64,000 nucleotides of DNA from Bathynomus jamesi. Taxonomy: Eukaryota; Arthropoda; Malacostraca; Isopoda; Cirolanidae. The translations under genes were made by a program, and so were the position numbers. The notes below the pieces were generated by a model, which saw only the letters and a program-made list of their open reading frames with translations, was not told the origin of the DNA and did not search any database. The stretch covers positions 731,501 to 795,500 of the forward strand of contig JAJOZX010000939.1 in assembly GCA_023014485.1 (NCBI GenBank), given 5' to 3'. Each line of letters opens with the position of its first letter. The first letter of the stretch is position 1. Below, in pieces: positions 41,845 through 51,559 of the stretch.

Positions 41845-44500
41845 CATGCATTTTTATACGGTAGCTTTAAAAGGTCGGATCGTATATATAACGCATTTCT
41901 AGGTGTGTGTGTATATGTATATAGTAGCGAATTGTAAAAGAGTAAACAAGTAACAAAATTTTCCAGTATCTAGTAGACATTTTTTACAGTTATGCTTTCA
42001 CTGGATGTATATAATAAGGCTTCAAGCCGACACATGACCATCATATGTGTATAATTTTAAGGTCGCTTTATAATATTAAGGTAGACAATTGTAATTTTAA
42101 GGTTTAAAGTCGAAAACTAATTGTCAAAGACACTAATTTATACTGGGTCAATTCGGACTGCTTGAGTTTATTTGCATGCAGTATGTAAAATGTGTGAGAC
42201 CTCAAAGTAAGCTAAATTTGTTATAAGAAAGATAAAAATTTGTTTATTTGAAATACAGGAATTGTTTTAGTAAATTCTTTTGATAAATTAATTTCTTTTT
42301 TTTTTAATTTTTTTATACATTCAATTTTATTTTATAGGTTGGCTGATTTTTGTTGTCTATTTTTTTTCGTTCTTTCATGAGTTTTAATGAAAATTCCAAG
42401 TGATATTTTGTATGAATAGGCTGATTAATTTTTTATTTATTCTGAAATTAGATTTTAGGGTGATGAGTGTTTTTGCTTAACATTTTAATTTGGGTAAAAA
42501 TAATGAAAAATTAGTTTTTTTACGTTCGCGCGTTTGCATAGAAAATATTACAAAATTATTTCATGATGTAATGCAATTTGCTTCGGTTAGGGATACTTTT
42601 ATAGAGGTTCGCTTACAAACAAGTGAGCACTCCCTTCATAATGCAGTGAATTTTTTACATTTTTGTTTACGTAGTAGGTTGCGTTGTATTTTTGGGTTCA
42701 TAATATCTGTTCTTATTTATAATAATGATGAAAATTTGTATTTAGTTTCACTTGGAAATGATAAATTACTGGAATTCCTGTGATTTACAAACCATGCTGG
42801 GTTTCATGTTGAAGGAGAGAGTTGTCTCTCAGATGTAATTTGTGAATTAAGAGTTTTCTGCCTGTGAAATTTAGCGTTTCAGGTTGGAATTAATATATTA
42901 AATTCATTTTCGGTATTAATATTTAAATTTTTGTTAATTAATGATTATGTTTTGGAAACTGTTATTTTTTTAACCTTCATTTTGGTTTATTCGTGCAATT
43001 GAAACTCTAGATTGATTGCTCACAGGAAAAGGAGCATTTTAGATGGCCAGTAACGTTTTTGTGGTATCTATGTCCGCTCCCCACAGAGCGTAAGATGGTT
43101 CACTGTTATCAGGAATTGATGACGTGAAGTTTTGGTTTTCATTGTTGTCTTTTGTATTTAAATGTATCGATGTGATTTCTGAAAGTAGTTGAACTAATAA
43201 TATTTTAAAATTATAATAACGGTTACTGTGTATGGGCGCGTTTATATTTATACTGTGCTGTATTTTTTCGTTGCGCTTGGTGATTTTTTTTCTTATTCTT
43301 CGATGTAACTGCCATAAGTAACCTTATTGATAGCTAGGGCGTGATTAAATTTTTGCGAAATTCTGTGAAATGTGTCATATTTTTCTGTAAATTTGGTCAG
43401 AGCAAATTATAGTTATTGTTTCGAAGTGAAGTGTTGAGAAAATTCTGTAAATTAAATGTGAAAAGTGATAATCAGTAGCAGTACAAACTTTTCGATATTT
43501 TTTTGAAAATTTCGAGAGCCTCGATTTGGAAGTAACTAAGTTGAATCCGAATTCCACCCATTGAGTTTAGTTGACCCGAATTAGGTGATCGATCACCGAC
43601 AAGAGAGATGAAAGAGAAAGAGAGAAGAGAGATAGAGCGAGAGAAACGAAACCGAATGCGCAGCGACTTAGTGCAGGTCAGTTTCGATCGAATTGGTCTA
43701 CTGGCATTTTTTGGGCAGTCCTGGTCCCGCTGTTCGATGCTTCGCTCAATATGTGTTTTAGCACTCGGTAGGCAAACCACGAGAGTTTGAACGAGTGTCT
43801 AAGGTTTTACTGTCCATACAGGCATACAGTAGGTTCGTTGTGAAACCAACTACGGTGAAGTGATCGTTTGATTAATGCCATGTAGGGAGTCTTTCAGCTG
43901 GACGTAGGAGGAGCAGTGTTCACCGACAAAAGTTGAGATGAGAGAGGCGAGTTTCTTCGTCGACTTCTAGAATTAGAAATTCCGTCCAATTCCGATGCGT
44001 GGTTCCACTTTCAGTATATCTCCAATCTCCATCCCCTAATGCTCTTTGAATTGGACGACTCTTGTTTCTTTTTTCACCATTTTTTGGAGAGAGAGCGGAA
44101 CCTCAAGCGTGCTGATCTGTTGCATGGTGATGCAACCACTTGCATTCTAGCGAAGTGAGCAGGAGAGTTGCGATTAAAAAGTTAAGAAGTCCGTTGTCAG
44201 CTTTGCGGATTGTTATCTAAACAACGTCCAGAAATTAATGTACACTGATTATTATGTAAAGAAATTATAAGTGAAAGGGTGTGATTATTGCCCAAATTTG
44301 TTCTGTTTCGTGTAATAGTATGTGCGTTCTGGTCAGTATTTTTTGTAAACATGTTCTTCTTTCAATGTTGCCCTGATAGTAACTATGTAACTGTATGAAT
44401 ATGCTTCGAATGTAAAGCGATCTTTGATGAGGAATCGCTGGAATATACGAATAGATTATGAACTTGAAATTTGTTGTACCAGTGTTAAGAAAATTATCCT
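41845..44500 (+). repeat. Long block homologous to 51.56-55.09 kb
   Basis: Matching words in the same order include TTTTATACGGTAG, CGCTCGCGCGTTTG-like words, TATAGAGGTTCGCTTACAAA, CTCAGATGTAATTTGT, GTGAAATTTAGCGTT, GGTGATCGATCACCG, ATGCCATGTAGGGAG and GGAGAGAGAGCGGAACCTCA. Divergence with many indels suggests an old duplication or two old insertions. No conserved reading frame exists between the copies, so it is not protein-coding. The frame at 42.49-42.78 kb has no intact counterpart in the other copy. Confidence 0.7.
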
Positions 44501-45147
44501 TTATCTTTCACGTAACAGCTTTGTTACAGGTTGTAAATTTGATTATTAGTGTGAAATGTTATTTTTATGCAAACGTGAAAATTTTTAATTTTTTTCGATT
44601 TTTATAAAATGATACAAATATCTGATGTGTGGAATTTGTCATTGAAATGATTTCTTGTCTTCTAACTTTGAACTTGTTAAAGAAAAAATAAAAAAAACTG
44701 AAAAATAAATAAATTTGTTGAATAAATAAGTAATTTTTTAAAAGAAAGAAATTAAATGAAATAAATAAGTTTTCCTAGTGAAAACTTTTTTCAAGGGGGT
44801 GATGCGAGTGTAGTGTAGTGAAGTGGTTTTTAATAAAGACAAGATAATAATGTCTAATAAGAATTAAATGTTTTGTTTATAAGAATTTAATAATGTTTTG
44901 TTTAATAAAGAAGAAAATAATGTTTAATAAGAAATTAATAAGGGTTTGTTTGAAATTAAGAATATAAAAATACAAATTGTAAACATTCTGAGATGTACTC
45001 TCTCTAGAGGCTGTGTGAAGTGCAAAACCCGGGATGTGTCCTGATTGGGTTGTTTATTTAAAATATAAATTGTCTCTCTCTTTCCGCGATTAAAATGTTA
45101 ACGCTAATTCCGCCCTCGCATTACCCTGTTTGTCTAAATTGTTTCGG

Positions 45148-45180
45148 TATAAATAAGAAGTCAGTGAATAGTGAATAAAT
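45148..45180 (+). promoter_or_regulatory. TATA-like and poly(A)-like signals in the candidate LTR
   Basis: TATAAATA at 45148 and GAATAAATG at 45173 fall within the right-hand candidate LTR, as promoter and polyadenylation signals would. A TCAGT at 45161 is too close to the TATA-like word to serve as its initiator. Confidence 0.3.
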
Positions 45181-45366
45181 GTGTTTAATTTATTCCCGGT
45201 CCTTCTTTGTGGCTTCAAAAGTAAATGGCGCCCACCGGCTCAAGCGTCTGCCCGCGTTCGTTTATAATAAGACACAAAGAGAAAACGAGAGTAAAGATTG
45301 AAAATAGAAGAAAGAGCAAAATAGTTAAAAGGGCAAAATAAGAAGAAAAGAATTTTGATCACTACA

Positions 45367-46290
45367 CTGGCTTTCAAGTAACTATTAACCTTTTTATACC
45401 TGAGTTATTTATTTTAACGTTTTTCCTATTTAAACCAAAATAATCATTCACATTGCAAGGCTCGTTTGTCAAGCTCATGTTGCCATAAGGCCACGGATGG
45501 CGTTAAAGAAATCTTTGCTATTTGCCAGACACTACAGTTCTTATATACATAATATACACGTTGGTTTCATTTACTAGTGTATATATATATATATATATCA
45601 GCAGTAGCCTGGTGCTCCAGAAATGCATCTTCTGCACGAATGCTTCCAGAAAGATAAAACTAGCAGGGGCCCCACGACGGAACGCGGCGGAACGGTGGGT
45701 AAAAAGTGCCTTTTTTCGTACTCGAATGGTTGTTTGTTTGTTTGTTTGTTTAAATTTCTCTCATGAAAGACTGTGAAAAAACCCAAGGAGGAAAATTGAT
45801 TTTTTTTTCTGTTTTTGTTTGTTTTTGTTTGTTTAAATATCTCTCATGAAAGACCGTGAAGGAACCCAAGGAGGATTTTTTTCCTCATGAAAAACCATGA
45901 AAGAAGGCGAGGATGAATCCTTTTTAACTTTTTTATTTATAATTTTTTTTCATAAAAGACCATGAAAGACACCTCATAAAGGGGGGACCGTCATGAAGGA
46001 CGGTGAAAGATCCACATGAAGGGAGGCAGGAGACCGTCATGATTTACGGTGAGGGGTAAATTTTCAAATTTATCCAATTTTCTCTCCCCAAAAGCGGCTA
46101 TTACTACGCGCGAAATGGTTAATGATCTAGCTTAAGATAATGATAATATTTTGGGGTTGTTTAATCTTCTTCGTAACACCTAAGGTCATGTAGCGTAGGG
46201 GATCTACAGCTTTACGTCGGATCCGAACCTCTACCCCGCCAAGGAATATCCAGAGAAGTCCCTCATCGGTGAACCCAAGTTAAAAGCCTA
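45367..46290 (+). repeat. Dispersed repeat R-E, copy 2
   Basis: This is the inverted counterpart of 24230-25163. It starts at CTGGCTTTCAAGTAAC immediately after the CACTACA end of the LTR-like block and includes an (AT)n at 45579-45598, TAGCAGGGGCCCCACGACG, several CATGAAAGACCGTGAAG units and CAGCTTTACGTCGGATCCGA near its far end. Confidence 0.65.
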
Positions 46291-46384
46291 GTTCTACCAC
46301 TCCCACTGGATATATACCATAAAACATTCTACCATTTGGATTACTAAAGCAGAATTATTATTAATAATATATATATATATGTAA

Positions 46385-46767
46385 CCTTACAAGAGTTCCG
46401 TGTGTTAATTCAGCACGGAGGTCAGGTTCGTTGGCTTGGTGAATGAGAGAATTGTTGCCTTCTGCGCTCAATTTCATATACCCAGGTACACCAGGCTCAT
46501 CTGGTTTTGTCCTAAATCAATTGTCTAGTCTTTTTCTGAAGACCTCCACTCTTACATGACTGATGTTTCTGAGTTCTTTGGGCAGCTGGTTCGATAGTCT
46601 CTAATAACCAAGCTATTTTCCTTTAAGATTGAGGGAGTTCCTTGTTAAGCCTTTAGTTTGGAAACATGACATATTCTTCTTTTCCTGTTTCTCACTGTTT
46701 GAATTATTATAGGGTTCAATTTGCGATTAGGAACTAGTTTCTCTACTATTTTTCATGTGTAAATTAA

Positions 46768-46833
<66 letters not shown>

Positions 46834-47115
46834 CTTCTTCTTCTTCTTTCCAGCGAGCATAGATTTAATTTATGTAATCTTTCCCAATAATTTAGTTCTT
46901 TTGATCTTGGCTGTAAATTTTCTCCGAATCCCTTCTAGTTGACTAATGTCTTCCTTTTTATATGAGGGACGTTAAGACTAAGCAATACTCCAGCTTAGGT
47001 ATGATCAGTGCTTTCAACGAATGAATCCTTACATTCGAGTCCCTTCTTTTAAAGATTATCAGTATCTGTCCAGTTACTCATTTTGCTTTATTTTCTGCTA
47101 CCTTATTTTATATTT
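46385..47115 (-). pseudogene. LINE family L1a copy, split by (CT)n
   Basis: The minus strand reads ELNYWERLHKLNLCSL, then after the (CT)n array SNQLPKELRNISHVRVEVFR, KPDEPGVPGYMKLSAEGNNS and finally CACGGAACTCTTGTAAGG joined to (AT)n. This aligns with 14.2-14.79 kb. Several stops and shifts are present. A (CT)n expansion sits inside the coding region near the position of SLERRRERY, whose purine-rich codons could have seeded it. Confidence 0.7.
46770..46850. repeat. (CT)n/(CTT)n microsatellite
   Basis: About 58 bp of CT followed by CTT units, inside a decayed LINE ORF. Confidence 0.95.
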
Positions 47116-47137
47116 CGAGTTTTGAGTTGTCGGTCAT

Positions 47138-47139
<2 letters not shown>

Positions 47140-47183
<44 letters not shown>
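47140..47183. repeat. (CA)n/(TA)n microsatellite
   Basis: CA then TA array leading into the palindromic Penelope-type tail. Confidence 0.95.
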
Positions 47184-47185
<2 letters not shown>

Positions 47186-47307
47186 GCAAACAACCACAGG
47201 GAAAAGGAAACACAAAGTCCGAGCGCTTTCGTGATATATTCACATTATCAAGGAGGAACAGAAAGCGCTCGGACTTTGTGTTTCCTTTTCCCTGTGGTTG
47301 TTTGCTT
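47184..47307. repeat. Palindromic Penelope-type tail repeat
   Basis: The arms run from AAGCAAACAACCACAGGGAA to its inverse TTCCCTGTGGTTGTTTGCTT. The minus-strand arm contains CCTTGATAATGTGAATATAT and CACGAAAGCGCTCGG, a decayed version of the hammerhead-like core (UUGAUAA instead of CUGANGA). The outer arm is the same as at 13.80-13.86 kb, where it is attached to a Penelope tail. Confidence 0.65.
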
Positions 47308-47338
47308 ATTAATAAGATCACGTGTTATTTTGTGATTT

Positions 47339-47343
<5 letters not shown>

Positions 47344-47397
<54 letters not shown>

Positions 47398-47398
47398 A
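47344..47398. repeat. (AT)n microsatellite
   Basis: A TA array between the Penelope-type tail and the 3' end of the CR1-like LINE on the minus strand. Confidence 0.95.
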
Positions 47399-47399
47399 A

Positions 47400-49004
47400 A
47401 TAAATAATGTTATAATGTTATAATATTTCAGTCCAACAAAGACCCAAGGATCCACTCATGGCTGGCCTACCTAACTGTGGTTGTAGTTGAGTAATACGCA
47501 TGCATGTCCTTCGTGGTGGTAGAGGGGACCTACAATTTTAAGTGAGTTCCGAACCACAAAACCCTTAATTTTACTACCTTAAACTATACCCACTATATCA
47601 ACATATGCGTCTAATCGATTTTTAAACATGTTTATAGACCGGCAAACTATTCCACCTATTTACTATTTTATGCGTAAAAAAGTTTTTGGCAACTGCTGTC
47701 TCGAACCTTCTACCTGTTAACTTACACTCATTATTTCTAGTTCTATTATATTGTGATATTTCGAAAAACCTATCTCTATTTACGTTATCGAACACATTCA
47801 TAATTTTAAAAACCTGGATTAAATCACCCCTTAGCCTCCTAGTCTCGAGTGTAGTCAATTTTAACTCCTTAAGCCTATCCTCATACGACTTCGACCTAAG
47901 CGACGGAATCATCTTAGTTGCTTGTCTTTGAACTCTTTCGATTTTATCTATATCTTTGCGATATGCAGACTCTAAAATTGGATCGCGTACTCCAAATAGG
48001 GTCTAACTAATAATTTATAAAGAGGAACAATAATATCGCGCGATTTGTACTCAAAACTCCTAGCTGAAAAACCTAGCACTTTGTTCACCTTATTGACCGC
48101 TGTTGTACTTTGTTTCACCACTTTTAAATCACCAGTGATGATAACTCCTAAATCTTTTTCCTGTTCTACGCTTGTCAACTCCTTCTCTGACGTACTATAT
48201 GACCAATCAACGATTTTGTTCAGATCTTCCTGGATTTTGCCTCTATCTTTATCATTAATTGCCCTACCACCCAACTTCGTGTCATCCACAAACTTTGAAA
48301 GTGTACTGACTAGGCCGACATCTAAATCGTTAATATATATAAGAAAAAGCAAGGGGCCCAATACAGAACCCTGAGGAACGCTGCTCGCTACATTAGACCA
48401 AGACGACTCCGCTCCATCAACGACCACCCTCTGTTTTCTACCTTGCAACCACTCTTCTATCCAGTTTATTACTGCACCCCTGATTCCATGAGCCTTAGTT
48501 TTTTCAACGAGTCTTTTGTGCGGTACGGTGTCAAACGCTTTTTAAAAATCTAAATGCACTACATCTACTGCCCGATGACTATCGTAAACTTCAACCACGC
48601 TTTGAAAAAATTCTAAAAGATTAGTTAATCAAGATTTGTTTCGCTAAAACCGTGCTGCGTATTTCTAATCAAGTTATGCAATTCCAAGTGTTCAACTATA
48701 CGATCCCTAATTACTAATTCCAGTAGCTTGCCTACAACAGACGTTAAAGTGGTTGGCCTATAATTTCCGCCGCACCTTTATCGCCTTTCTTAAAAATAGG
48801 TGTTACATTTGCTAACTTGAAATTATCTGGTACGCACTCCTCCGAAATAGACGCATTAAAAATCTTTGTTAGCGGCACAACAATGTTTTCTTTTAATTCT
48901 TTTAGTTGTATGGGATATATGAAATCCGGTGATTTACACATTTTCATTTTATCAATATAGCGCATTACCTCCCCTTCACTAACCACAATATTATCTAAAG
49001 TATT
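47400..49004 (-). pseudogene. CR1-like LINE reverse transcriptase, truncated both sides
   Basis: On the minus strand: EGEVMRYIDKMKMCKSPDFI, then FKLANVTPIFKKGDKG, NYRPTTLTSVVGKLLELVI, KAFDTVPHKRLVEKTKAHGI, SSVPQGSVLGPLLFLIYIND and KFVDDTKLGG, where the catalytic motif should be FADD (A to V change). An internal deletion joins DLNKIVDWS to SEKELTSVEQEKDLGVIITG, removing the WQMxFNxxKC region. Then come LLVRPYLEYAIQF and MIPSLRSKSYEDRLKELKLT. Shifts occur near 48.75, 48.45 and 47.95 kb. The 3' end is a TTATAACA-type and (TA)n tail. It is dead, and it belongs to a different family from L1a and L2a. Confidence 0.85.
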
Positions 49005-49050
49005 ACCATATATATATATATATACGGGTGTATATATATATACACCCTAT
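49005..49050. repeat. (TA)n microsatellite
   Basis: A (TA)n array with a TATATACACCC interruption at the LINE's 5' break. Confidence 0.85.
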
Positions 49051-49334
49051 ACCTAATAAACTGTCAATCTTTTGCAAATGAATTTTTTTAGTATCTGAAA
49101 AACTCATCATTTTATAAATAAACAGATGCCTTGAAAACTAATAACAGTGTCAATCTCCTAATGGAAAAGAAAAAGTCAGTCAACGAAGTTCTGAAAATTA
49201 TATTTGATCGAAATATTAAAAGTGCTCTTCAGTAAATTAAAAACTAAAATAATTACGCATTCACTTATTCATTATAATTTTGTGTAGATATTTATATAGA
49301 TCTTTGCATTGATCTTTTGATAGATCTTTATATA

Positions 49335-49552
49335 CAGGGTGTTTCAGGTCGACCCTAGAAATATGGAAATTGGCGGAATTTGTAGTTTGTATTTGGTGTA
49401 TGGTATTTGAAGTTGGTATTTGAAATTGTACCTGCAATAAAAAGAAACGCTTCATATTAGTTATGGAATTAATATGACAAACTTCAAATATCGAATACCA
49501 ACTACAAATTCCGCCAATTTCCATATTTCTAGGGTCGACCTGAAACACCCTG
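49335..49552. mobile_element. mariner-type MITE, 218 bp
   Basis: CAGGGTGTTTCAGGTCGACC at the left is mirrored by GGTCGACCTGAAACACCCTG at the right, with TA on both sides (49333-49334, 49553-49554). The inverted repeats extend over about 70 bp (CATATTTCTAGG, GGCGGAATTTGTAG). No coding is present. Confidence 0.9.
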
Positions 49553-49559
49553 TATATCC

Positions 49560-50787
49560 CATTATTAATCTTTATATAGATCTTATTATAGCTCTCTTTA
49601 TAGATAATTATTATTATTATTATTTGATTTATTTAACTTTCTTCAGAATGGTAAAAGTAATGTGACGGAGAGACCTACAGCCTTATTTGGAATCCGAACC
49701 ACAGGTTGCTACATCGTCTAAACGCAAGAGACGGTCATCCATTAATGAAGAGACCCAACGTCGTTCAACGTCGCTGGTCTAATATATTTATAATCCTTTA
49801 TAGAGACTTTGTTAAAATGTTTTCAAAAACTTTACTTAGAATATTAAAGTTAAAAGGTTTTTATTTGAAATTATGAAAGTTTATAATTATATGTGGGTTG
49901 CGTCATTTAAATAGTATGCATAAATTCAAAAGGTAAAATTTATAAGGGTCAAATTCAAAACGCTTTCCATAAATTATTAAAACTCCTTAAAGTATTAGTC
50001 AGAATGAGTGCAAAATTGGGAGTTAATTAGTATGATTTATGATAGAATTTTTGTAACATTAATTGGGAAACATAAGTTAGGTTCAATATATACTCTGGAT
50101 TATAAAGTTAGGAAATAGGCCCCAGATGAATTTAAATGAATACGTGACTTCTGGCACGAGAACAGCCAGACAAGTCTAAACACGTTCATATGTGTTTAGG
50201 AATAAATTAATGTTCTACTAATCAGGCATAAGTGTAGCCGTCACGTGATGTCACACCCTTAATTCGTCCAATCATGTCGTTAAAAACAAATTAGTTTTCA
50301 GACAGTATCGAGTATGTATAATAACAGGATTTAATAATGTCAAAATAGGCCAAATAAGTTAGTTAAATAACATGCAAGGAGTAGAAATTAGTAAAATTTT
50401 GAGAATAGAATGTTTTAAAGTTTTGTTTAATTCCACGTTTATGAGGAAAAATGTCTCAAAATATTCTCATCAAAACCAATGACAAATGGAAGACCACGCA
50501 CGAGTGGAAACAAGAGAGAACCAGAAGAGTGCGTGAGAGTCCGTCAGCGAGAGTTGAAAACAGAGAATGGAGTACAGGTTCTCATAGAGAGCGGGTTGCA
50601 TACAATCGATCAGAAATTCGCATTTTTCCCTTCCTTGTCATTTTTATTTTAATAGTCACCATCCCATGTTAAAATTATTCACACTTGCCTTCCCGTCATG
50701 TTGATTGTCATAATTATTAAAAACAAACTGATAAACAGTAATAAATCGTCGTCATTTAAAAAAATTCCTTTCTTTGTTCGTTCTGCC
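49560..50787. other. AT-rich non-coding stretch
   Basis: I see no gene or element. A short TTA run lies at 49607-49625. Frames near 50.45-50.67 kb have no recognisable product. Confidence 0.5.
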
Positions 50788-50790
50788 TAA

Positions 50791-51274
50791 AGGCCGCCGC
50801 ACACCGAAAGCCACGCTAGCCACGCCACGCCCGCCCGCTACGTGGCTCAGCATCGCTGTAATGATTTTCAACGAAGCAACTCACACCGAAGGCCAGCTAG
50901 CTACACCATGCATCAGGCAGCCGCGGCACGTGGCTCGCGTTCGCTCCCTGAGCGATATTCCGAGACGTATCTTTGGCTGCGCATGCGTACTCATTCATTC
51001 ATTCCCCATCCGCCCCGTTTCGCACCAATTATGCAATGAAAGATTTGATTGAAGAAGTCAGACGGTACTCATGTTTTTATGACATGAGGAAAGAAGAGTA
51101 CAGGGACATATACAGAAAAGATAACTGTTGGAAGGAAATTGCTACCAAATTAGGTCAGATGGATACTGACGGTGTTGCCCGGCCACGTGTCTTTTGGTGT
51201 AAGGACCGTTTAGCGTGGCTGTCGTGCATGGCGTGCGTGGAGTGGCTAGCGTGGCTTTTGGTGTGTGGTGGCCT
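50791..51274 (+). mobile_element. PIF/Harbinger-type deletion derivative
   Basis: AGGCCGCCGCACACCGAAAG at the left is mirrored by CTTTTGGTGTGTGGTGGCCT at the right; the inverted repeat of about 40 bp includes CCACGCTAGCCAC. TAA lies on both sides (50788-50790, 51275-51277), the usual Harbinger target duplication. The G+C-rich ends contrast with the surroundings. Inside is only part of a MADF-domain ORF, so the copy is non-autonomous. Confidence 0.85.
51036..51200 (+). pseudogene. MADF-domain protein fragment (Harbinger accessory ORF)
   Basis: From the ATG at 51036 the frame reads MKDLIEEVRRYSCFYDMRKE, then DNCWKEIATKLGQ. The spacing LIExVRxYxxxYD...W..IA..L is the MADF (Myb/SANT-like) DNA-binding domain, which Harbinger elements use to bring the transposase to DNA. 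The frame then runs into the right inverted repeat, so only the domain remains. Confidence 0.7.
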
Positions 51275-51299
51275 TAACACGCGTTTTCTCTCGAGTTAA

Positions 51300-51559
51300 A
51301 TATATGAGTCATTATTTTTATAGTGGCTTACGTCAGAGTCGATGCATCTCGTTTTCTTAAATTTTAAAAATCCCGTCCTAGGCAAAATTTTCTGTCTTTT
51401 TCCTTATTTCTTTTTGTTATAAAACCTACCTATGTTGTTATTTAAAAATTTGAGTTTAAACAAGTTGTTTATCTATTTCGGCATTTAAAAATAAACAATT
51501 AAATAAATAAATAAATAAATTAAGTAATAAATGAAATAAATAAAAATATATTACTTTTG
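51300..51559. other. AT-rich non-coding stretch
   Basis: No gene is seen; an AAATAAATA-type run lies at 51490-51545. Confidence 0.5.

Larger units (their letters stand above)
41570..45366 (+). mobile_element. Non-coding LTR-element-like block (LARD-like candidate)
   Basis: A direct repeat beginning TGTAGTGTAGTG occurs at 41570 and 44809. Both copies continue with AATAATGTCTAATAAGAATT and CATTCTGAGATGT(G/A)C and diverge after about 260 bp. The right copy extends to CACTACA at 45360-45366, the inverse of TGTAGTG, so it could be a complete LTR of about 558 bp. It is preceded by a purine tract (CAAGGGGGTGATGCGAG) placed like a polypurine primer site. The ~3 kb between holds no retroviral-type coding. 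The flanks show no matching duplication. Confidence 0.45.

Noticed and set aside
42490..42783. 97-codon frame as a small gene
   Set aside because: The homologous block at 52.3-52.6 kb does not keep the frame, so there is no sign of selection.
45222..45245. TGGCGCCC as a retroviral-type tRNA-Lys primer-binding site
   Set aside because: It lies inside the candidate LTR (before the CACTACA end) and no gag or pol follows.
50451..50672. Frame of 73 codons as a gene
   Set aside because: No recognisable blocks, no splice or promoter context, in an AT-rich region full of insertions.
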